Source of the DNA: Flavobacterium xinjiangense
GTDB lineage: Bacteria > Bacteroidota > Bacteroidia > Flavobacteriales > Flavobacteriaceae
Reading direction: 5' to 3'
NCBI RefSeq assembly: GCF_900142885.1
Contig: NZ_FRCL01000006.1
Span: 124,001-188,000 of the forward strand
DNA: 64,000 nt
Shown: in pieces, positions 1-10,325 of the stretch
Numbering within the stretch: position 1 is the first letter of the stretch
Layout: every line of letters begins with the position of its first letter
Notes under the pieces: model-generated
Database searches by the model: none
The model's input: the letters and a program-made list of their open reading frames with translations, nothing else
Told to the model about the DNA's origin: nothing
Made by a program: the position numbers and the translations under genes

Positions 1-585
1 AACCCAACCGGGAATTCATTTTCGGATGAAAGTGTTGCGTATCTTTTGCAAAATTTCAAAGGATTAGTGGTGATTGATGAAGCTTATATAGACTTTTCAA
101 AAAAGGAAAGTTGGATCAATGAATTGGACGAATATCCAAATTTGGTTATTACCCAAACGCTATCAAAAGCATATGGTTTGGCAGGAATTAGATTGGGAAT
201 TTGTTATGCATCTGCGGAAGTAATTTCGGTTTTAAACAAAATAAAGCCACCTTATAATGTGAATGAATTGACTCAGAAAAGAGCTTTAGAAAGATTAGAT
301 AATCCAGAAAAAATAAAATCTGAAATTGAATCGATAATAATACAAAGAGAGGAATTACTTAAAGTCTTACTAAATGTAAATTTTGTAGAAAAAATATATC
401 CTACTGAAGCCAATTTTATTTTGGTAAAAGTGGATGATGCCAATAAAAGATATGGTGAATTGATTGCAAAAGGAATTGTAATTCGGAACCGAACCACTCA
501 ACCGTTATGCGATAATTGTTTGCGTCTAACTGTTGGAACAGAAAAAGAAAACATGAAATTAATTGAGGTTTTAAAGCAACTTTAA
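1..585 (+). CDS. hisC: Histidinol-phosphate aminotransferase, C-terminal part
   Basis: This is the 3' end of a PLP-dependent fold-type I aminotransferase that makes histidinol phosphate from imidazole-acetol phosphate and glutamate. The frame is open from the first base and begins with the cofactor-binding motif NPTGN, so the true start lies before the window; an internal TTG at 46 is not the start. The motif SKAYGLAGIRLG carries the Schiff-base lysine. About 194 residues are present. It is the first visible gene of a same-strand his operon, 24 bp before hisB, which supports HisC over other aminotransferases. Confidence 0.93.
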   Translation, partial: NPTGNSFSDESVAYLLQNFKGLVVIDEAYIDFSKKESWINELDEYPNLVITQTLSKAYGLAGIRLGICYASAEVISVLNKIKPPYNVNELTQKRALERLDNPEKIKSEIESIIIQREELLKVLLNVNFVEKIYPTEANFILVKVDDANKRYGELIAKGIVIRNRTTQPLCDNCLRLTVGTEKENMKLIEVLKQL

Positions 586-609
586 ACCTTAAACTTTAAA
601 CTTTTTTTA

Positions 610-1746
610 ATGAAAAAAATACTTTTTATAGACCGTGACGGAACAATGGTTTTGGAACCAAATGATTATCAATTAGACAGTTTCGAAAAACTGGAATTTT
701 ATCCAAATGCATTTCAATATCTTGGTAAAATAGCTAAAGAATTAGATTTTGAACTCGTAATGGTCACAAATCAAGATGGTTTAGGAACTGATTCTCATCC
801 TGAAATTAACTTTTGGCCTGTGCATAATTTAATTATGAAAGCGTTTGAAAATGAAGGAGTTATATTCAAAGAAGTGTTTATCGATAAGACTTTTCCTTGC
901 CAAAATGCACCGACTCGCAAACCTGCGACTGGAATGCTGACACAATATATTGACAATCCTGAATATGATTTAGTAAATTCATTCGTAATAGGAGACAGAA
1001 TAACTGATGTAGAATTGGCAAAAAATTTGGGCTCAAAAGCTATTTTTATCAACACGGATGAACAGTTGGGAGGTGATGAAATATCTTCAAAAAGAGAAGA
1101 ACTGGATTCTGTTATTGCCCTGCAAACTACCGATTGGAAAACTATTTATGAGTTTTTGAAATTAGAAGAACGTTCTGCTTCAATTGAAAGAAAAACAAAC
1201 GAAACGGATATTTACATCAACTTGAACCTAGACGGAACCGGAAAAAGTAAAATCGATACCGGAATTGCTTTTTTTGACCACATGCTCGACCAAATTGCGC
1301 GTCACGGACAAATGGATTTAGAAATTCTTGTAAAAGGAGATTTAGAAGTGGACGAACACCACACGATTGAAGATACAGCTATTGCACTTGGTGAAGTTTT
1401 TGCGAAAGCATTAGGGAATAAATTAGGAATAGAGCGTTACGGTTTTTGCCTGCCAATGGATGATTGTTTAGCGCAAGTAGCAATTGATTTTGGAGGTAGA
1501 AACTGGTTGGTTTGGGAAACCGAATTCAAGCGCGAAATGGTAGGAAAAATGCCAACAGAGATGTTCTTTCATTTCTTCAAATCATTCTCTGACGGGGCGA
1601 AAGCAAACATCAATATCAAAGCAGAAGGAACGAACGAACATCACAAGATTGAAGCCATTTTTAAAGCTTTCGCCAAAGCAATAAAAGTAGCAGTAAAACG
1701 GGATACGGAAAAAATGATTTTGCCTAGTACGAAGGGAATGCTTTAG
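610..1746 (+). CDS. hisB: Bifunctional histidinol-phosphatase / imidazoleglycerol-phosphate dehydratase
   Basis: A 378-residue fusion catalysing two steps of histidine synthesis. The N-terminal half (about 1-165) is a HAD-family phosphatase with the nucleophile motif DRDGT at residues 8-12 and a [11 protein letters not shown] motif near 135. The C-terminal half (about 185-378) is the dehydratase, with metal-binding histidine clusters [13 protein letters not shown] and [14 protein letters not shown]. The length is that of the fused enterobacterial-type HisB rather than the separate enzymes. It sits between hisC and hisH on the same strand. Confidence 0.95.
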   Translation: MKKILFIDRDGTMVLEPNDYQLDSFEKLEFYPNAFQYLGKIAKELDFELVMVTNQDGLGTDSHPEINFWPVHNLIMKAFENEGVIFKEVFIDKTFPCQNAPTRKPATGMLTQYIDNPEYDLVNSFVIGDRITDVELAKNLGSKAIFINTDEQLGGDEISSKREELDSVIALQTTDWKTIYEFLKLEERSASIERKTNETDIYINLNLDGTGKSKIDTGIAFFDHMLDQIARHGQMDLEILVKGDLEVDEHHTIEDTAIALGEVFAKALGNKLGIERYGFCLPMDDCLAQVAIDFGGRNWLVWETEFKREMVGKMPTEMFFHFFKSFSDGAKANINIKAEGTNEHHKIEAIFKAFAKAIKVAVKRDTEKMILPSTKGML

Positions 1747-1824
1747 AAAATTATGAATTATAAATTATGAATTATTAAGTGTTAAATCCTTAATAAAACT
1801 TAATTTTTTAATGGTTTAAAAGAA

Positions 1825-2406
1825 ATGAAAATAGTAATCATAAATTACGGCGCAGGAAATATTCAAAGCATCATGTTTGCTATCGAAAGATTGGGATTCA
1901 AAGCGATTTTGAGCAACAATCCTGACGAAATTAAAGCAGCTGATAAAGTTATTTTTCCGGGTGTTGGTGAGGCCAGTTCAGCAATGAAAATGCTTTTAGA
2001 AAGTGGTTTGGAAACTTTGATTCCAACCTTGAAACAACCCGTTTTAGGAATTTGTTTGGGAATGCAGTTGATGTGCAACAAATCGGAAGAAGGAAATACA
2101 AAAGGACTTGGGATTTTTGATGTAGATGTGATTAAGTTCACGCCAAAAGTAAAAGTACCGCAAATGGGGTGGAACCAAATTTATAATTTGAAATCGCCGT
2201 TGTTTAATGGTATTAATGAAAACGAATACATGTATTTAGTTCATAGTTTTTACGCTCCTAGTTGTCCTGAAGCTATTGCAACAACAAATTATGAAGTTGA
2301 ATATGCCTCAGCGTTACAAAAAGGCAATTTCTTCGGCACACAGTTTCATCCAGAAAAAAGCGGTGACATTGGAGAACAAATTTTGGCGAATTTTTTCAAA
2401 CTTTAA
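1825..2406 (+). CDS. hisH: Imidazole glycerol phosphate synthase, glutamine amidotransferase subunit
   Basis: Class I glutaminase subunit of 193 residues that feeds ammonia to HisF. The nucleophile Cys77 lies in GICLGMQ and the catalytic His-Glu pair in QFHPEKSG near the C-terminus; the oxyanion strand has PGVGEA. The full family length is present. A 78-bp gap after hisB holds short direct repeats of 'aaattatgaatta' type and no gene. HisH and HisF form the synthase complex, and hisF lies two genes downstream. Confidence 0.95.
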   Translation: MKIVIINYGAGNIQSIMFAIERLGFKAILSNNPDEIKAADKVIFPGVGEASSAMKMLLESGLETLIPTLKQPVLGICLGMQLMCNKSEEGNTKGLGIFDVDVIKFTPKVKVPQMGWNQIYNLKSPLFNGINENEYMYLVHSFYAPSCPEAIATTNYEVEYASALQKGNFFGTQFHPEKSGDIGEQILANFFKL

Positions 2407-2453
2407 GTTGAGTATTTAAGACTTTCGACTTTCAAATTTTAAGACTAATTACA

Positions 2454-3182
2454 ATGAGAATAATACCTGCAATAGATATCATAGAAGGAAAATGTGTTCG
2501 TTTATCAAAAGGCGATTACAGTACCAAAATTATATACAATGAAAATCCACTTGAAGTGGCAAAATCATTTGAAGCACACGGAATTGAATATTTGCATCTG
2601 GTTGATTTAGACGGAGCAAAGTCAAGTCAGATTGTGAATTATAAGATCTTGGAGCAAATTGCTACACAAACCAAATTGAAAATTGATTTTGGTGGAGGAT
2701 TAAAATCAGATTATGATTTACGAATCGCTTTTGAAAGTGGTGCCAATCAAATTACAGGAGGAAGTATTGCGGTTAAGAATAAGGAAGTTTTTGAAAGATG
2801 GCTTGAAGAATATGGTCCTGATAAAATCATTCTGGGAGCAGATGCTAATAATGAAAAAGTAGCGGTTTCAGGTTGGTTAGAAGATTCTAATGAAGATTTG
2901 ATTCCATTTATTCAAGACTACCAAGGAAAAGGAATTCAGTATGTAATTTGTACGGATATCGCCAAAGACGGTATGCTGGAAGGGCCATCTTTTGATTTAT
3001 ATGCAAAAATTTTGGCGGAAGCCAACGGAATAAAATTAATTGCTTCGGGAGGAATTTCTACCTTTGACGAGTTGCCAAGACTTGCTGAATTAGGTTGTGA
3101 AGGAACAATAATTGGAAAAGCAATTTACGAAGGACGAATTTCATTGAAACAATTGGAAAATTATATTTTAGAAAAATGTTAA
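2454..3182 (+). CDS. hisA: ProFAR isomerase
   Basis: A (beta/alpha)8 barrel of 242 residues that isomerises ProFAR to PRFAR in histidine synthesis. It has the N-terminal catalytic Asp8 in PAIDIIEG, the mid-barrel aspartate in LGADANNEK, and two phosphate-binding glycine loops (FGGGL, ASGGIS) typical of HisA/HisF. Its stop codon overlaps the start of hisF by 7 bp, consistent with translational coupling. Confidence 0.95.
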   Translation: MRIIPAIDIIEGKCVRLSKGDYSTKIIYNENPLEVAKSFEAHGIEYLHLVDLDGAKSSQIVNYKILEQIATQTKLKIDFGGGLKSDYDLRIAFESGANQITGGSIAVKNKEVFERWLEEYGPDKIILGADANNEKVAVSGWLEDSNEDLIPFIQDYQGKGIQYVICTDIAKDGMLEGPSFDLYAKILAEANGIKLIASGGISTFDELPRLAELGCEGTIIGKAIYEGRISLKQLENYILEKC

Positions 3183-3931
3183 CAAAAAGAATTATTCCCT
3201 GTCTCGATATAAAAAACGGAAGAACTGTAAAAGGTGTTAATTTTGTGGACTTGCGCGATGCAGGGGATCCTGTAGAATTAGCCAAAATATATTCGGATGA
3301 AGGTGCGGACGAATTGGTTTTTTTGGATATTTCGGCAACGGAAGAAAGAAGAAAAACCTTAGTTGATTTGGTTCGTAAAGTAGCTTCGACGATTAATATT
3401 CCGTTTACTGTTGGCGGTGGAATTTCATCAGTTAGTGATGTAGAAGTTTTATTGCAAAACGGAGCGGATAAGGTTTCTATTAATTCCTCGGCTGTAAAAA
3501 ATCCGCAGTTGATTAATGATTTAGCACAAAAGTTCGGGAGTCAATGTGTAGTTGTCGCGATTGATGCCAAACAAATTGATGGCCAATGGATTGTTCATTT
3601 AGTGGGTGGAAAAGTGCCTACCGAATTGAATTTATTTGATTGGGCCAAAGAAGTGGAACAAAGAGGTGCAGGCGAAATCTTGTTTACCTCAATGGATAAT
3701 GACGGAACTAAAAATGGGTTTGCTAATGAAGCTTTAGCTACACTTTCGGACTTAGTTAATATTCCCATTATTGCTTCTGGTGGTGCGGGAAACATACAAC
3801 ATTTTGTAGATACTTTTTTGGAAGGAAAAGCAGATGCAGCATTGGCGGCAAGTGTATTTCATTTTAAAGAAATTGAAATCAAAACATTAAAAAAAGAACT
3901 TAAAAACAACAATATCGAAGTACGAATTTAA
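3176..3931 (+). CDS. hisF: Imidazole glycerol phosphate synthase, cyclase subunit
   Basis: A 251-residue (beta/alpha)8 barrel that closes the imidazole ring using ammonia from HisH. Catalytic Asp11 is in IPCLDIKNG and the second aspartate in VVAIDAKQ; phosphate-binding loops are VGGGIS and ASGGAG. The start ATG at 3176 lies inside the end of hisA. Length and motifs match HisF and distinguish it from the similar HisA upstream. Confidence 0.95.
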   Translation: MLTKRIIPCLDIKNGRTVKGVNFVDLRDAGDPVELAKIYSDEGADELVFLDISATEERRKTLVDLVRKVASTINIPFTVGGGISSVSDVEVLLQNGADKVSINSSAVKNPQLINDLAQKFGSQCVVVAIDAKQIDGQWIVHLVGGKVPTELNLFDWAKEVEQRGAGEILFTSMDNDGTKNGFANEALATLSDLVNIPIIASGGAGNIQHFVDTFLEGKADAALAASVFHFKEIEIKTLKKELKNNNIEVRI

Positions 3932-3963
3932 TTTTTCGACTTTAAAACTTTAGACTAAAATAA

Positions 3964-4563
3964 ATGAATATAGATTTCTCAAAAAATACAGACGGATTAA
4001 TTCCAGCCATAATTCAAGACAGCGAAACCAAAACGGTTTTGATGTTGGGTTTTATGAATGCCGAAGCGTATCAAAAAACGGTTGATACTAAGAAAGTAAC
4101 ATTTTATAGTCGCACAAAACAACGACTTTGGACAAAAGGTGAGGAAAGTGGCAATTTTCTGAATCTAATTGACATCAAAAACGACTGTGATAACGATACC
4201 TTGTTGATTCAGGTAAAACCAGAAGGACCAACCTGTCATAAAGGAACTGATACTTGCTGGGCAGACGAAAATAAAGCTGATTATGGCTTTATTTCGAATT
4301 TAGAAGATACAATCGAACTTCGAAGAGAAAATGCTGATTCAGAGAAAAGTTACGTGGCTTCTTTATTCAAATTAGGAATCAATAAAATTGCCCAAAAAGT
4401 AGGGGAGGAAGCGATTGAAGTGGTAATTGAAGCCAAAGATGATAACGATGATTTGTTTTTGAGTGAAAGTGCTGATTTGCTTTTTCACTACCTTATTTTA
4501 TTGCAAGCCAAAGGTTTTAAGCTAAATGATGTTGTGGAAGTTTTAAAAAGTAGACAGAAATAA
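3964..4563 (+). CDS. hisI: Bifunctional phosphoribosyl-AMP cyclohydrolase / phosphoribosyl-ATP pyrophosphatase
   Basis: HisIE fusion of 199 residues catalysing the second and third steps of histidine synthesis. The N-terminal cyclohydrolase (about 1-105) has the metal-binding region with DCDND and GPTCHKGTDTCW. The C-terminal part (about 110-199) is the all-alpha pyrophosphohydrolase with KVGEEAIEVVIEA and ESADLLFH. It is the last gene of the operon and is followed at once by a strong terminator. Confidence 0.95.
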   Translation: MNIDFSKNTDGLIPAIIQDSETKTVLMLGFMNAEAYQKTVDTKKVTFYSRTKQRLWTKGEESGNFLNLIDIKNDCDNDTLLIQVKPEGPTCHKGTDTCWADENKADYGFISNLEDTIELRRENADSEKSYVASLFKLGINKIAQKVGEEAIEVVIEAKDDNDDLFLSESADLLFHYLILLQAKGFKLNDVVEVLKSRQK

Positions 4564-4591
4564 AAAAAAACAAATCGTTTTTCACCAATAC

Positions 4592-4633
4592 AAACCCAAT
4601 AGGAAATTCATTTGCTATTGGGTTTTCTTTTTT
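4592..4633 (+). terminator. Rho-independent terminator of the his operon
   Basis: A perfect 11-bp stem (4592-4602 with 4615-4625, AAACCCAATAG / CTATTGGGTTT) with a 12-nt loop is followed by a T-rich run. It lies 29 bp after the hisIE stop codon and marks the operon end. Confidence 0.9.
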
Positions 4634-4694
4634 CTTTTATTTCAAATCGCAATCGACTATATTTACTATTTATTTTAAAATATAAGTAAGAATA

Positions 4695-5834
4695 ATGCAA
4701 GTGATGAATACAGACAATACCACCTTTACACAAGAATTAGATAATCCAATAATAAATACTGGTTTGTATATAATCCTAACAACCGACGAAGATGATTCAC
4801 GACCTGTTTATATTTCGGGAAATTTCAATAATTGGCGTACGCAGGATAAAGAGTTTATGATGGAGAAAATTGGCGTTGGTCAATATCATTATAAATTCAC
4901 ACACGATTTTGATTATCCTGTTGAGCTTTTATATAAATTTACAAAAGGGGATTGGAGTGAAGTAGAAATCGACAGCCATGGTAATCGTACCGAAAATCGT
5001 ACAACGACAAATCATACAGGTGTTCAAAAGGAACATGTAGCAAGATGGAGAAAAAATTGGTTGCCATTTAAACAATCTTTTTTGCCGCAAATTCAGTTGA
5101 TTTCAGATGAATTTGAAATCCCACAACTCAACAAAACAAGAAAGATTTGGGCTTTGTTACCTCATGATTATGACAATTCAAGTGAAAGTTATCCGGTCAT
5201 GTATTTGCAGGATGCCCAAAATTTATTCAATGAATCAGCCGAATTTGGTAATTGGGAAATTGATAAAAAACTGGCAGTTATGTCAGAATATAAAATTGGA
5301 AAAATTATTATAATTGCTATAGAACATGCGGAAGAAGATCGTGTAAAAGAATACAATGTCGGTAAAACAGTATTAGGAAAAGGACAAGGCAAAAAATACA
5401 TCCGTTTTGTAACTGATACATTAAAACCATACGTCGACCGTAATTTCAGGACCAAAAAAGAACGGGAATTTACCGGAATTGGAGGAAGTTCGATGGGTGG
5501 ATTAATCAGTATTTTCAGTGGGTTGCGAAACCCTGAAGTTTATGGAAAATTAATGATTTTTTCGCCATCACTTTGGGTAGTTCCTGAACTAAAAATTAAT
5601 CCAAAAAAGGCCTTCTCGGCAGATACAAAAGTATATTTGTATGCGGGTGGAGATGAAAGTGAAACCATGATCGAGCACGTGAAAAAGTTTGAAAATGATT
5701 TAATTTCAAGCGATTTTATTAAGGACAAATCAAAGATTAATTTAAGCATTAACATACAAGGGAAACATAGCGAAACCTATTGGAGTGATGAATTTCCAAA
5801 AGCTATAGAATGGTTGTTTTTTAATTCAAAGTAG
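4695..5834 (+). CDS. Esterase of the enterochelin-esterase/EstD-like family with N-terminal glycogen-binding-like domain
   Basis: A 379-residue alpha/beta hydrolase. Residues about 25-105 resemble the AMPK/CBM48 carbohydrate-binding fold (PVYISGNFNNWR). The rest is an esterase-D-type domain whose nucleophile serine lies in GGSSMGG, with a likely catalytic His in GKHSETYW. No signal peptide is seen. A second ATG at 4704 is an equally possible start. It is followed in the same direction by an M17 aminopeptidase and an ATP-grasp gene, which may form one unit. The substrate is unknown; a role in ester or amide hydrolysis of a small metabolite is inference. Confidence 0.75.
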   Translation: MQVMNTDNTTFTQELDNPIINTGLYIILTTDEDDSRPVYISGNFNNWRTQDKEFMMEKIGVGQYHYKFTHDFDYPVELLYKFTKGDWSEVEIDSHGNRTENRTTTNHTGVQKEHVARWRKNWLPFKQSFLPQIQLISDEFEIPQLNKTRKIWALLPHDYDNSSESYPVMYLQDAQNLFNESAEFGNWEIDKKLAVMSEYKIGKIIIIAIEHAEEDRVKEYNVGKTVLGKGQGKKYIRFVTDTLKPYVDRNFRTKKEREFTGIGGSSMGGLISIFSGLRNPEVYGKLMIFSPSLWVVPELKINPKKAFSADTKVYLYAGGDESETMIEHVKKFENDLISSDFIKDKSKINLSINIQGKHSETYWSDEFPKAIEWLFFNSK

Positions 5835-5920
5835 AAATACGATTTATCGAGTCTAAAATAAATAAAGCATAATGCACTTATGCGTTTCAATCAAAAATTT
5901 TAAAAAAATTACTAGAACAA

Positions 5921-7354
5921 ATGAAAATAAATACAGTAGCAAACTTAGATAATTTTTCAGGAACAATTTTAATTCCAGCTTTTGAAACGTACTCAAAAAG
6001 TATTGTTCCTATCAAATTTAATGGACTTGAAATTAGTTCGAAAGTTTTTTTTGGTAAAAAAGACACGCACTATTTAGCAGAGCAAAATGATAATACACAT
6101 GTTTTTATAGGAGTAGGAAAAACGATAGATTATAAATCTTTGAAAACTGTTTTTCGTCGAATTTCGTACAAACAACAAGATAGTTTTAGTTCTAATGTTG
6201 CTTTAGTAATACTGGAACAATTTACTCAGGATCAAGTAGAAGCCATGATTTCAGGTTTGCTTTTAGGAACTTATGATTTAGGTCATTTTAAATCAGAGAA
6301 AAAAGAGCATCCTTTTTTAGATCCTGATTTTACTTTGAATTTGGTTTCTGAAAAGGATTATTTGGCTGCAGCCAAAAAAGGAATCAAAATTGCCAAAGCA
6401 CAATTAGCAGCCTTTAATTTGGTCGATTTACCACCCAACACAATTAATCCAAAATACTTGGCTACTTGGGCGAAGGAAACAGGAGAAAAATATGGATTTG
6501 AAGTAGAAGTTCTCGGTTATGAAGCTTCAAAAATAGTTGGTCTTGGTGCATTTTTGGCCGTTGGAAAAGGAAGTGAAAATGAACCTCAATTTATCATTAT
6601 GAATTACACTCCTACAGCCGAAGTGGAACACATAAAACATGTTGGATTGGTGGGAAAAGGAATAACCTTTGATACTGGAGGATTAAATATAAAAACGGCA
6701 GGAATGGTTCATATGAAGTGCGATATGGCTGGGGGTGCTGCTGTATTTGGAGCCATGCAATTGATTGCTGATTTGCAATTGCCAGTTAAAGTAACTGCGA
6801 TTGTTCCCTGCGCAGAAAATTCAGTTGATGCTAAATCATTTGTACCTAGTGATGTGATTCATAGTTATAGCGGACATTCAATAGAAATAATTGACACTGA
6901 CGCAGAAGGCCGACTCGTTTTAGCCGATGGATTATCTTATTTGATTAAAAATTTTAAACCAGAATATATTATAGATATTGCAACGCTTACCGGAAGCAGC
7001 GTTGGTACTTTTGGTTATGAATGTGGCGCTTTGTTTACTAATAGTGAAGAAATGGCCAAGAAATTGCAAGAAAACGGAGATGCGATTGGAGAGCGTTTGT
7101 GGCCTTTACCACTTTGGGATGTTTATAAATCAGACATTGAAAGCGACATAGCCGATGTAAAAAATTATAGCGGAAAACCAGTTGCAGGAGCAATAAGTGC
7201 AGCTAAATTTTTAGAATATTTTACCCAAGAACATAAAGCGTGGGCACATCTGGATGTTGCCGGTGTCACATTTAATGATGATGAATTTGCTAAAAGCAAA
7301 CATGCAACGGCTTATGGAGTTCATTTATTAACTAAATTCATTGAAAATTTATAA
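5921..7354 (+). CDS. M17 family leucyl aminopeptidase
   Basis: A cytosolic two-metal aminopeptidase of 477 residues that removes N-terminal residues from peptides. The catalytic C-terminal domain shows the metal and substrate region GLVGKGITFDTGGL with its lysine and aspartate, then MKCDMAGG, and the family signature DTDAEGRLVLADGL (normally NTDAEGRL, here IDTDAEGR). Its length is normal for PepA. The stop is 3 bp before an ATP-grasp gene, so the two are surely cotranscribed, which hints at a specialised peptide-like metabolite rather than only general peptide turnover. Confidence 0.88.
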   Translation: MKINTVANLDNFSGTILIPAFETYSKSIVPIKFNGLEISSKVFFGKKDTHYLAEQNDNTHVFIGVGKTIDYKSLKTVFRRISYKQQDSFSSNVALVILEQFTQDQVEAMISGLLLGTYDLGHFKSEKKEHPFLDPDFTLNLVSEKDYLAAAKKGIKIAKAQLAAFNLVDLPPNTINPKYLATWAKETGEKYGFEVEVLGYEASKIVGLGAFLAVGKGSENEPQFIIMNYTPTAEVEHIKHVGLVGKGITFDTGGLNIKTAGMVHMKCDMAGGAAVFGAMQLIADLQLPVKVTAIVPCAENSVDAKSFVPSDVIHSYSGHSIEIIDTDAEGRLVLADGLSYLIKNFKPEYIIDIATLTGSSVGTFGYECGALFTNSEEMAKKLQENGDAIGERLWPLPLWDVYKSDIESDIADVKNYSGKPVAGAISAAKFLEYFTQEHKAWAHLDVAGVTFNDDEFAKSKHATAYGVHLLTKFIENL

Positions 7355-7357
7355 CGT

Positions 7358-8572
7358 ATGGAAAACTCTAAAACCTTCCTTTGTATTTCAAATTATTTCA
7401 AAGGTGCCGATTTTTTAATTAATTTAAAAAAGCTGGGGAATAAAGTCTATTTAGTGACAAGCGAAAAACTGAGAGATAAACCATGGCCACATCCATACAT
7501 TGATGAGATTTTTTATATGGAAGGTCAGGATGTCGATTGGAATTTAGAGCATTTATTATTGGGTGTTGGGAATTTTATGAAGTCCACAAAAATTGATGCT
7601 ATTGTCGCTTTGGATGATTATGATGTTGAAAAAGCAACTTATCTCAGAGAAAATCTGCGAATTGATGGAATGGGACAAACCACAGGACGTTATTTTAGAG
7701 ATAAGCTCGCGATGCGAATGAGAGCTAAGAGCTGTGGTATTCCAATTCCTGCTTTTTGTTCCTTATTTAATGATCATGACATCAATACTTTTGCTGAAAC
7801 CATTGACGCTCCATGGGTATTAAAGCCTCGTTCTGAAGCTTCGGCCGCGGGGATTATAAAAGTGTATGATAAAGAGAGTTTGTGGATCCATATTAATGAA
7901 ATGGGTAATAATAGATTTAAATATTTATTAGAACAATTCAAACCTGGCGATGTGTATCACTGTGATAGTTTGATCTCAAATAGTAAAGTTATCTTTAGTT
8001 TGGCATCGAAATATTTAGCTACGCCTATGGAAATTTCGCAAGGCGGAGGTGTTTTCCGTTCTGCCAATATTGTTTACAATTCTGAAGATGACAAAGCTAT
8101 AAAAAAGATAAATGAGCAAGTATTAAAAGGCTTTGGTTTGAAACATGGTGCTGCCCATACCGAATTTATTAAAAGCAATGACAATGGACAAATCTATTTT
8201 CTAGAAACTTCATCTCGAGTAGGAGGAGCGCATCTCGCAGAAATGGTGGCCGAAGCTTCAAATATTAATTTATGGAAAGAATGGGCAGCTATTGAAGATG
8301 CATTGGTGAAGAAGACAAAATACATTTTACCAAAAGTAAAAAAAGGGTATGCAGGAATTGTTTTGACTTTGTCAAAATTCCAGCATCCGGATTTATCATC
8401 TTTTTCAGACCCTGAAGTATGCTTTAGAGTTCCACTGGAATTTCATGCAGGATTGATTGTAAAATCGGATAAGCAGCTAAGGATTTTAGAGTTGTTAGAA
8501 GATTATTGTAATCGTTTAGCCAATGATTTTACAGCTGTCGTAGAACAAAACTCAGTTTCTAAATTGCATTAA
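7358..8572 (+). CDS. ATP-grasp domain protein, biotin-carboxylase-like
   Basis: A 404-residue enzyme of the ATP-grasp superfamily, which joins a carboxylate to an amine or similar nucleophile through an acyl phosphate. After a Rossmann-like N-terminal part (about 1-110), the ATP-binding region has WVLKPRSEASAAGI near 150 and metal-binding ETSSRVGGAH near 285. The pairing with the preceding aminopeptidase (3-bp gap) is tight. I cannot name the substrate. A second ATP-grasp set lies at 23229-27425 and may belong to the same pathway (inference). Confidence 0.78.
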   Translation: MENSKTFLCISNYFKGADFLINLKKLGNKVYLVTSEKLRDKPWPHPYIDEIFYMEGQDVDWNLEHLLLGVGNFMKSTKIDAIVALDDYDVEKATYLRENLRIDGMGQTTGRYFRDKLAMRMRAKSCGIPIPAFCSLFNDHDINTFAETIDAPWVLKPRSEASAAGIIKVYDKESLWIHINEMGNNRFKYLLEQFKPGDVYHCDSLISNSKVIFSLASKYLATPMEISQGGGVFRSANIVYNSEDDKAIKKINEQVLKGFGLKHGAAHTEFIKSNDNGQIYFLETSSRVGGAHLAEMVAEASNINLWKEWAAIEDALVKKTKYILPKVKKGYAGIVLTLSKFQHPDLSSFSDPEVCFRVPLEFHAGLIVKSDKQLRILELLEDYCNRLANDFTAVVEQNSVSKLH

Positions 8573-8616
8573 TTCTATAAAAATTAATTTATATTTTATT
8601 TCAACATTTCAAATTT

Positions 8617-10272
8617 ATGAAAAGATATTTAAGTCTCATTTGTTTTTCATTTTTCCTTTTTAATAGTGCTAGTGCGCAAGGGCTCCTTGGAATTAAAGAA
8701 CAAGTATTTAATAGACAAGATTCTTTACGAGGAAGTATCACCAAAGAAAGAGCTTGGTGGGATGTCAAATATTATCATCTTGACATTAAAGTAAATCCTT
8801 TGGACAAAACTATTACTGGCTCTAACACCATACGATATCAGGTAGTACAAGAATACAACCGTATGCAAATTGATTTGCAAAATCCTATGGAAATCGATAA
8901 GGTTATTCAGGACGGAAAAGAACTAAAATACAAAAGAGAAGGAAATGTTTTTTTTATTGATTTGGTTGCTCCACAAAAAATTGGTTCAACAAAAGAGGTA
9001 ATCGTATATTACGGAGGAAAACCCAAAGAGGCTGTTAATCCACCTTGGGATGGAGGAATCACTTGGAAAAAAGACAGTAATGGCAATCCCTTTATTGCTT
9101 CTTCATGTCAAGGACTGGGTGCAAGTATTTGGTGGCCAAATAAAGATCACATGTATGACGAGGTTGAGGGCATGCTAATAAGCGTGAATGTTCCAAAAGG
9201 TTTAATGGATGTATCGAACGGCCGTTTGCAAAGTGTAACCGAGTTGAAAGATGGTACCAAAACCTATAATTGGTTGGTATCAAATCCCATTAATAATTAT
9301 GGAGTGAATATCAATATTGGCGATTACGTTACTTTTTCAGAAAAATTTAAAGGCGAAAAAGGAGATTTGGATTGCACGTATTATGTTTTGAGAAATAATC
9401 TTGACAAAGCAAAAAAACAATTTCAAGACGCGCCAAGAATGTTGAAAGCTTTTGAGCACTGGTTTGGACCTTATCCATTTTATGAAGACAGTTATAAATT
9501 AGTTGAAGCCCCATACTTAGGGATGGAACATCAAAGTAGCGTAACGTACGGCAATGGTTTTAAGAACGGATATTTAGGAAGAGATTTGAGCGGAACAGGT
9601 TGGGGTTTAAAATTTGATTACATTATTATTCATGAATCAGGTCATGAGTGGTTTGCTAATAATATCACCTACAAAGATATTGCTGACATGTGGATTCATG
9701 AAAGTTTTACAGACTATTCCGAGAGTCTTTTTCTTGAATATTATTACGGTAAAGAACCGGCTTACACTTACATTAGAGGCTTAAGAAAGAACATTCAAAA
9801 TGACAAACCAATAATTGGAAAATATGATGTCAACAATGAAGGTTCCAGTGATATGTATTACAAGGGAGCAAATATGCTACATACTTTGCGCCAAATTGTC
9901 AACGATGATACAAAATGGAGAAAAATATTAAGAGGTTTGAACAGCACTTTTTATCATCAAACAGTTACTACAAAACAAATTGAAGATTACTTAAGTCAAC
10001 AAGTTAGCCTAGATTTAAATCCATTCTTCAATCAATATTTACGAGACGTTAGAATTCCAACATTAGAATATTTTTTCAAAGATAACCTTCTTGGATATCG
10101 TTGGAGTAATTGTGTTCCTAATTTTAACATGGCAGTTAAAGTAACTTTGAATGGAAAAGATGAATTATTGAAGCCAGGAACAGAATGGAAAGGAATTCCG
10201 GCTAAGACTGAAAATTCAAAACTAGAAATAGACAAAAATTTCTACGTTGCAGGATTTAATATATCGGAATAA
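8617..10272 (+). CDS. M1 family zinc metallopeptidase, secreted
   Basis: A 551-residue gluzincin aminopeptidase-like protein. The first 20 residues form a Sec signal peptide ending in NSASAQ. The zinc site is complete: HESGH, then 18 residues, then the third ligand Glu in WIHESFTDY. The exopeptidase motif normally GxMEN appears as LGMEHQS. It lacks the extra C-terminal domain of long PepN proteins. It likely acts in the periplasm or at the cell surface on peptides. Confidence 0.88.
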   Translation: MKRYLSLICFSFFLFNSASAQGLLGIKEQVFNRQDSLRGSITKERAWWDVKYYHLDIKVNPLDKTITGSNTIRYQVVQEYNRMQIDLQNPMEIDKVIQDGKELKYKREGNVFFIDLVAPQKIGSTKEVIVYYGGKPKEAVNPPWDGGITWKKDSNGNPFIASSCQGLGASIWWPNKDHMYDEVEGMLISVNVPKGLMDVSNGRLQSVTELKDGTKTYNWLVSNPINNYGVNINIGDYVTFSEKFKGEKGDLDCTYYVLRNNLDKAKKQFQDAPRMLKAFEHWFGPYPFYEDSYKLVEAPYLGMEHQSSVTYGNGFKNGYLGRDLSGTGWGLKFDYIIIHESGHEWFANNITYKDIADMWIHESFTDYSESLFLEYYYGKEPAYTYIRGLRKNIQNDKPIIGKYDVNNEGSSDMYYKGANMLHTLRQIVNDDTKWRKILRGLNSTFYHQTVTTKQIEDYLSQQVSLDLNPFFNQYLRDVRIPTLEYFFKDNLLGYRWSNCVPNFNMAVKVTLNGKDELLKPGTEWKGIPAKTENSKLEIDKNFYVAGFNISE

Positions 10273-10283
10273 TAACAAATAGG

Positions 10284-10325
10284 AGGATGTGTTTTTAGAA
10301 AATTAAGTAACACATCCTTTTATCT
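10284..10325. terminator. Terminator hairpin between convergent genes
   Basis: A 10-bp stem AGGATGTGTT / AACACATCCT (10284-10293 with 10309-10318), followed by a T run on the plus strand. It ends the M1 peptidase transcript and lies against the 3' end of the convergent AraC gene, so it may serve both. Confidence 0.8.
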
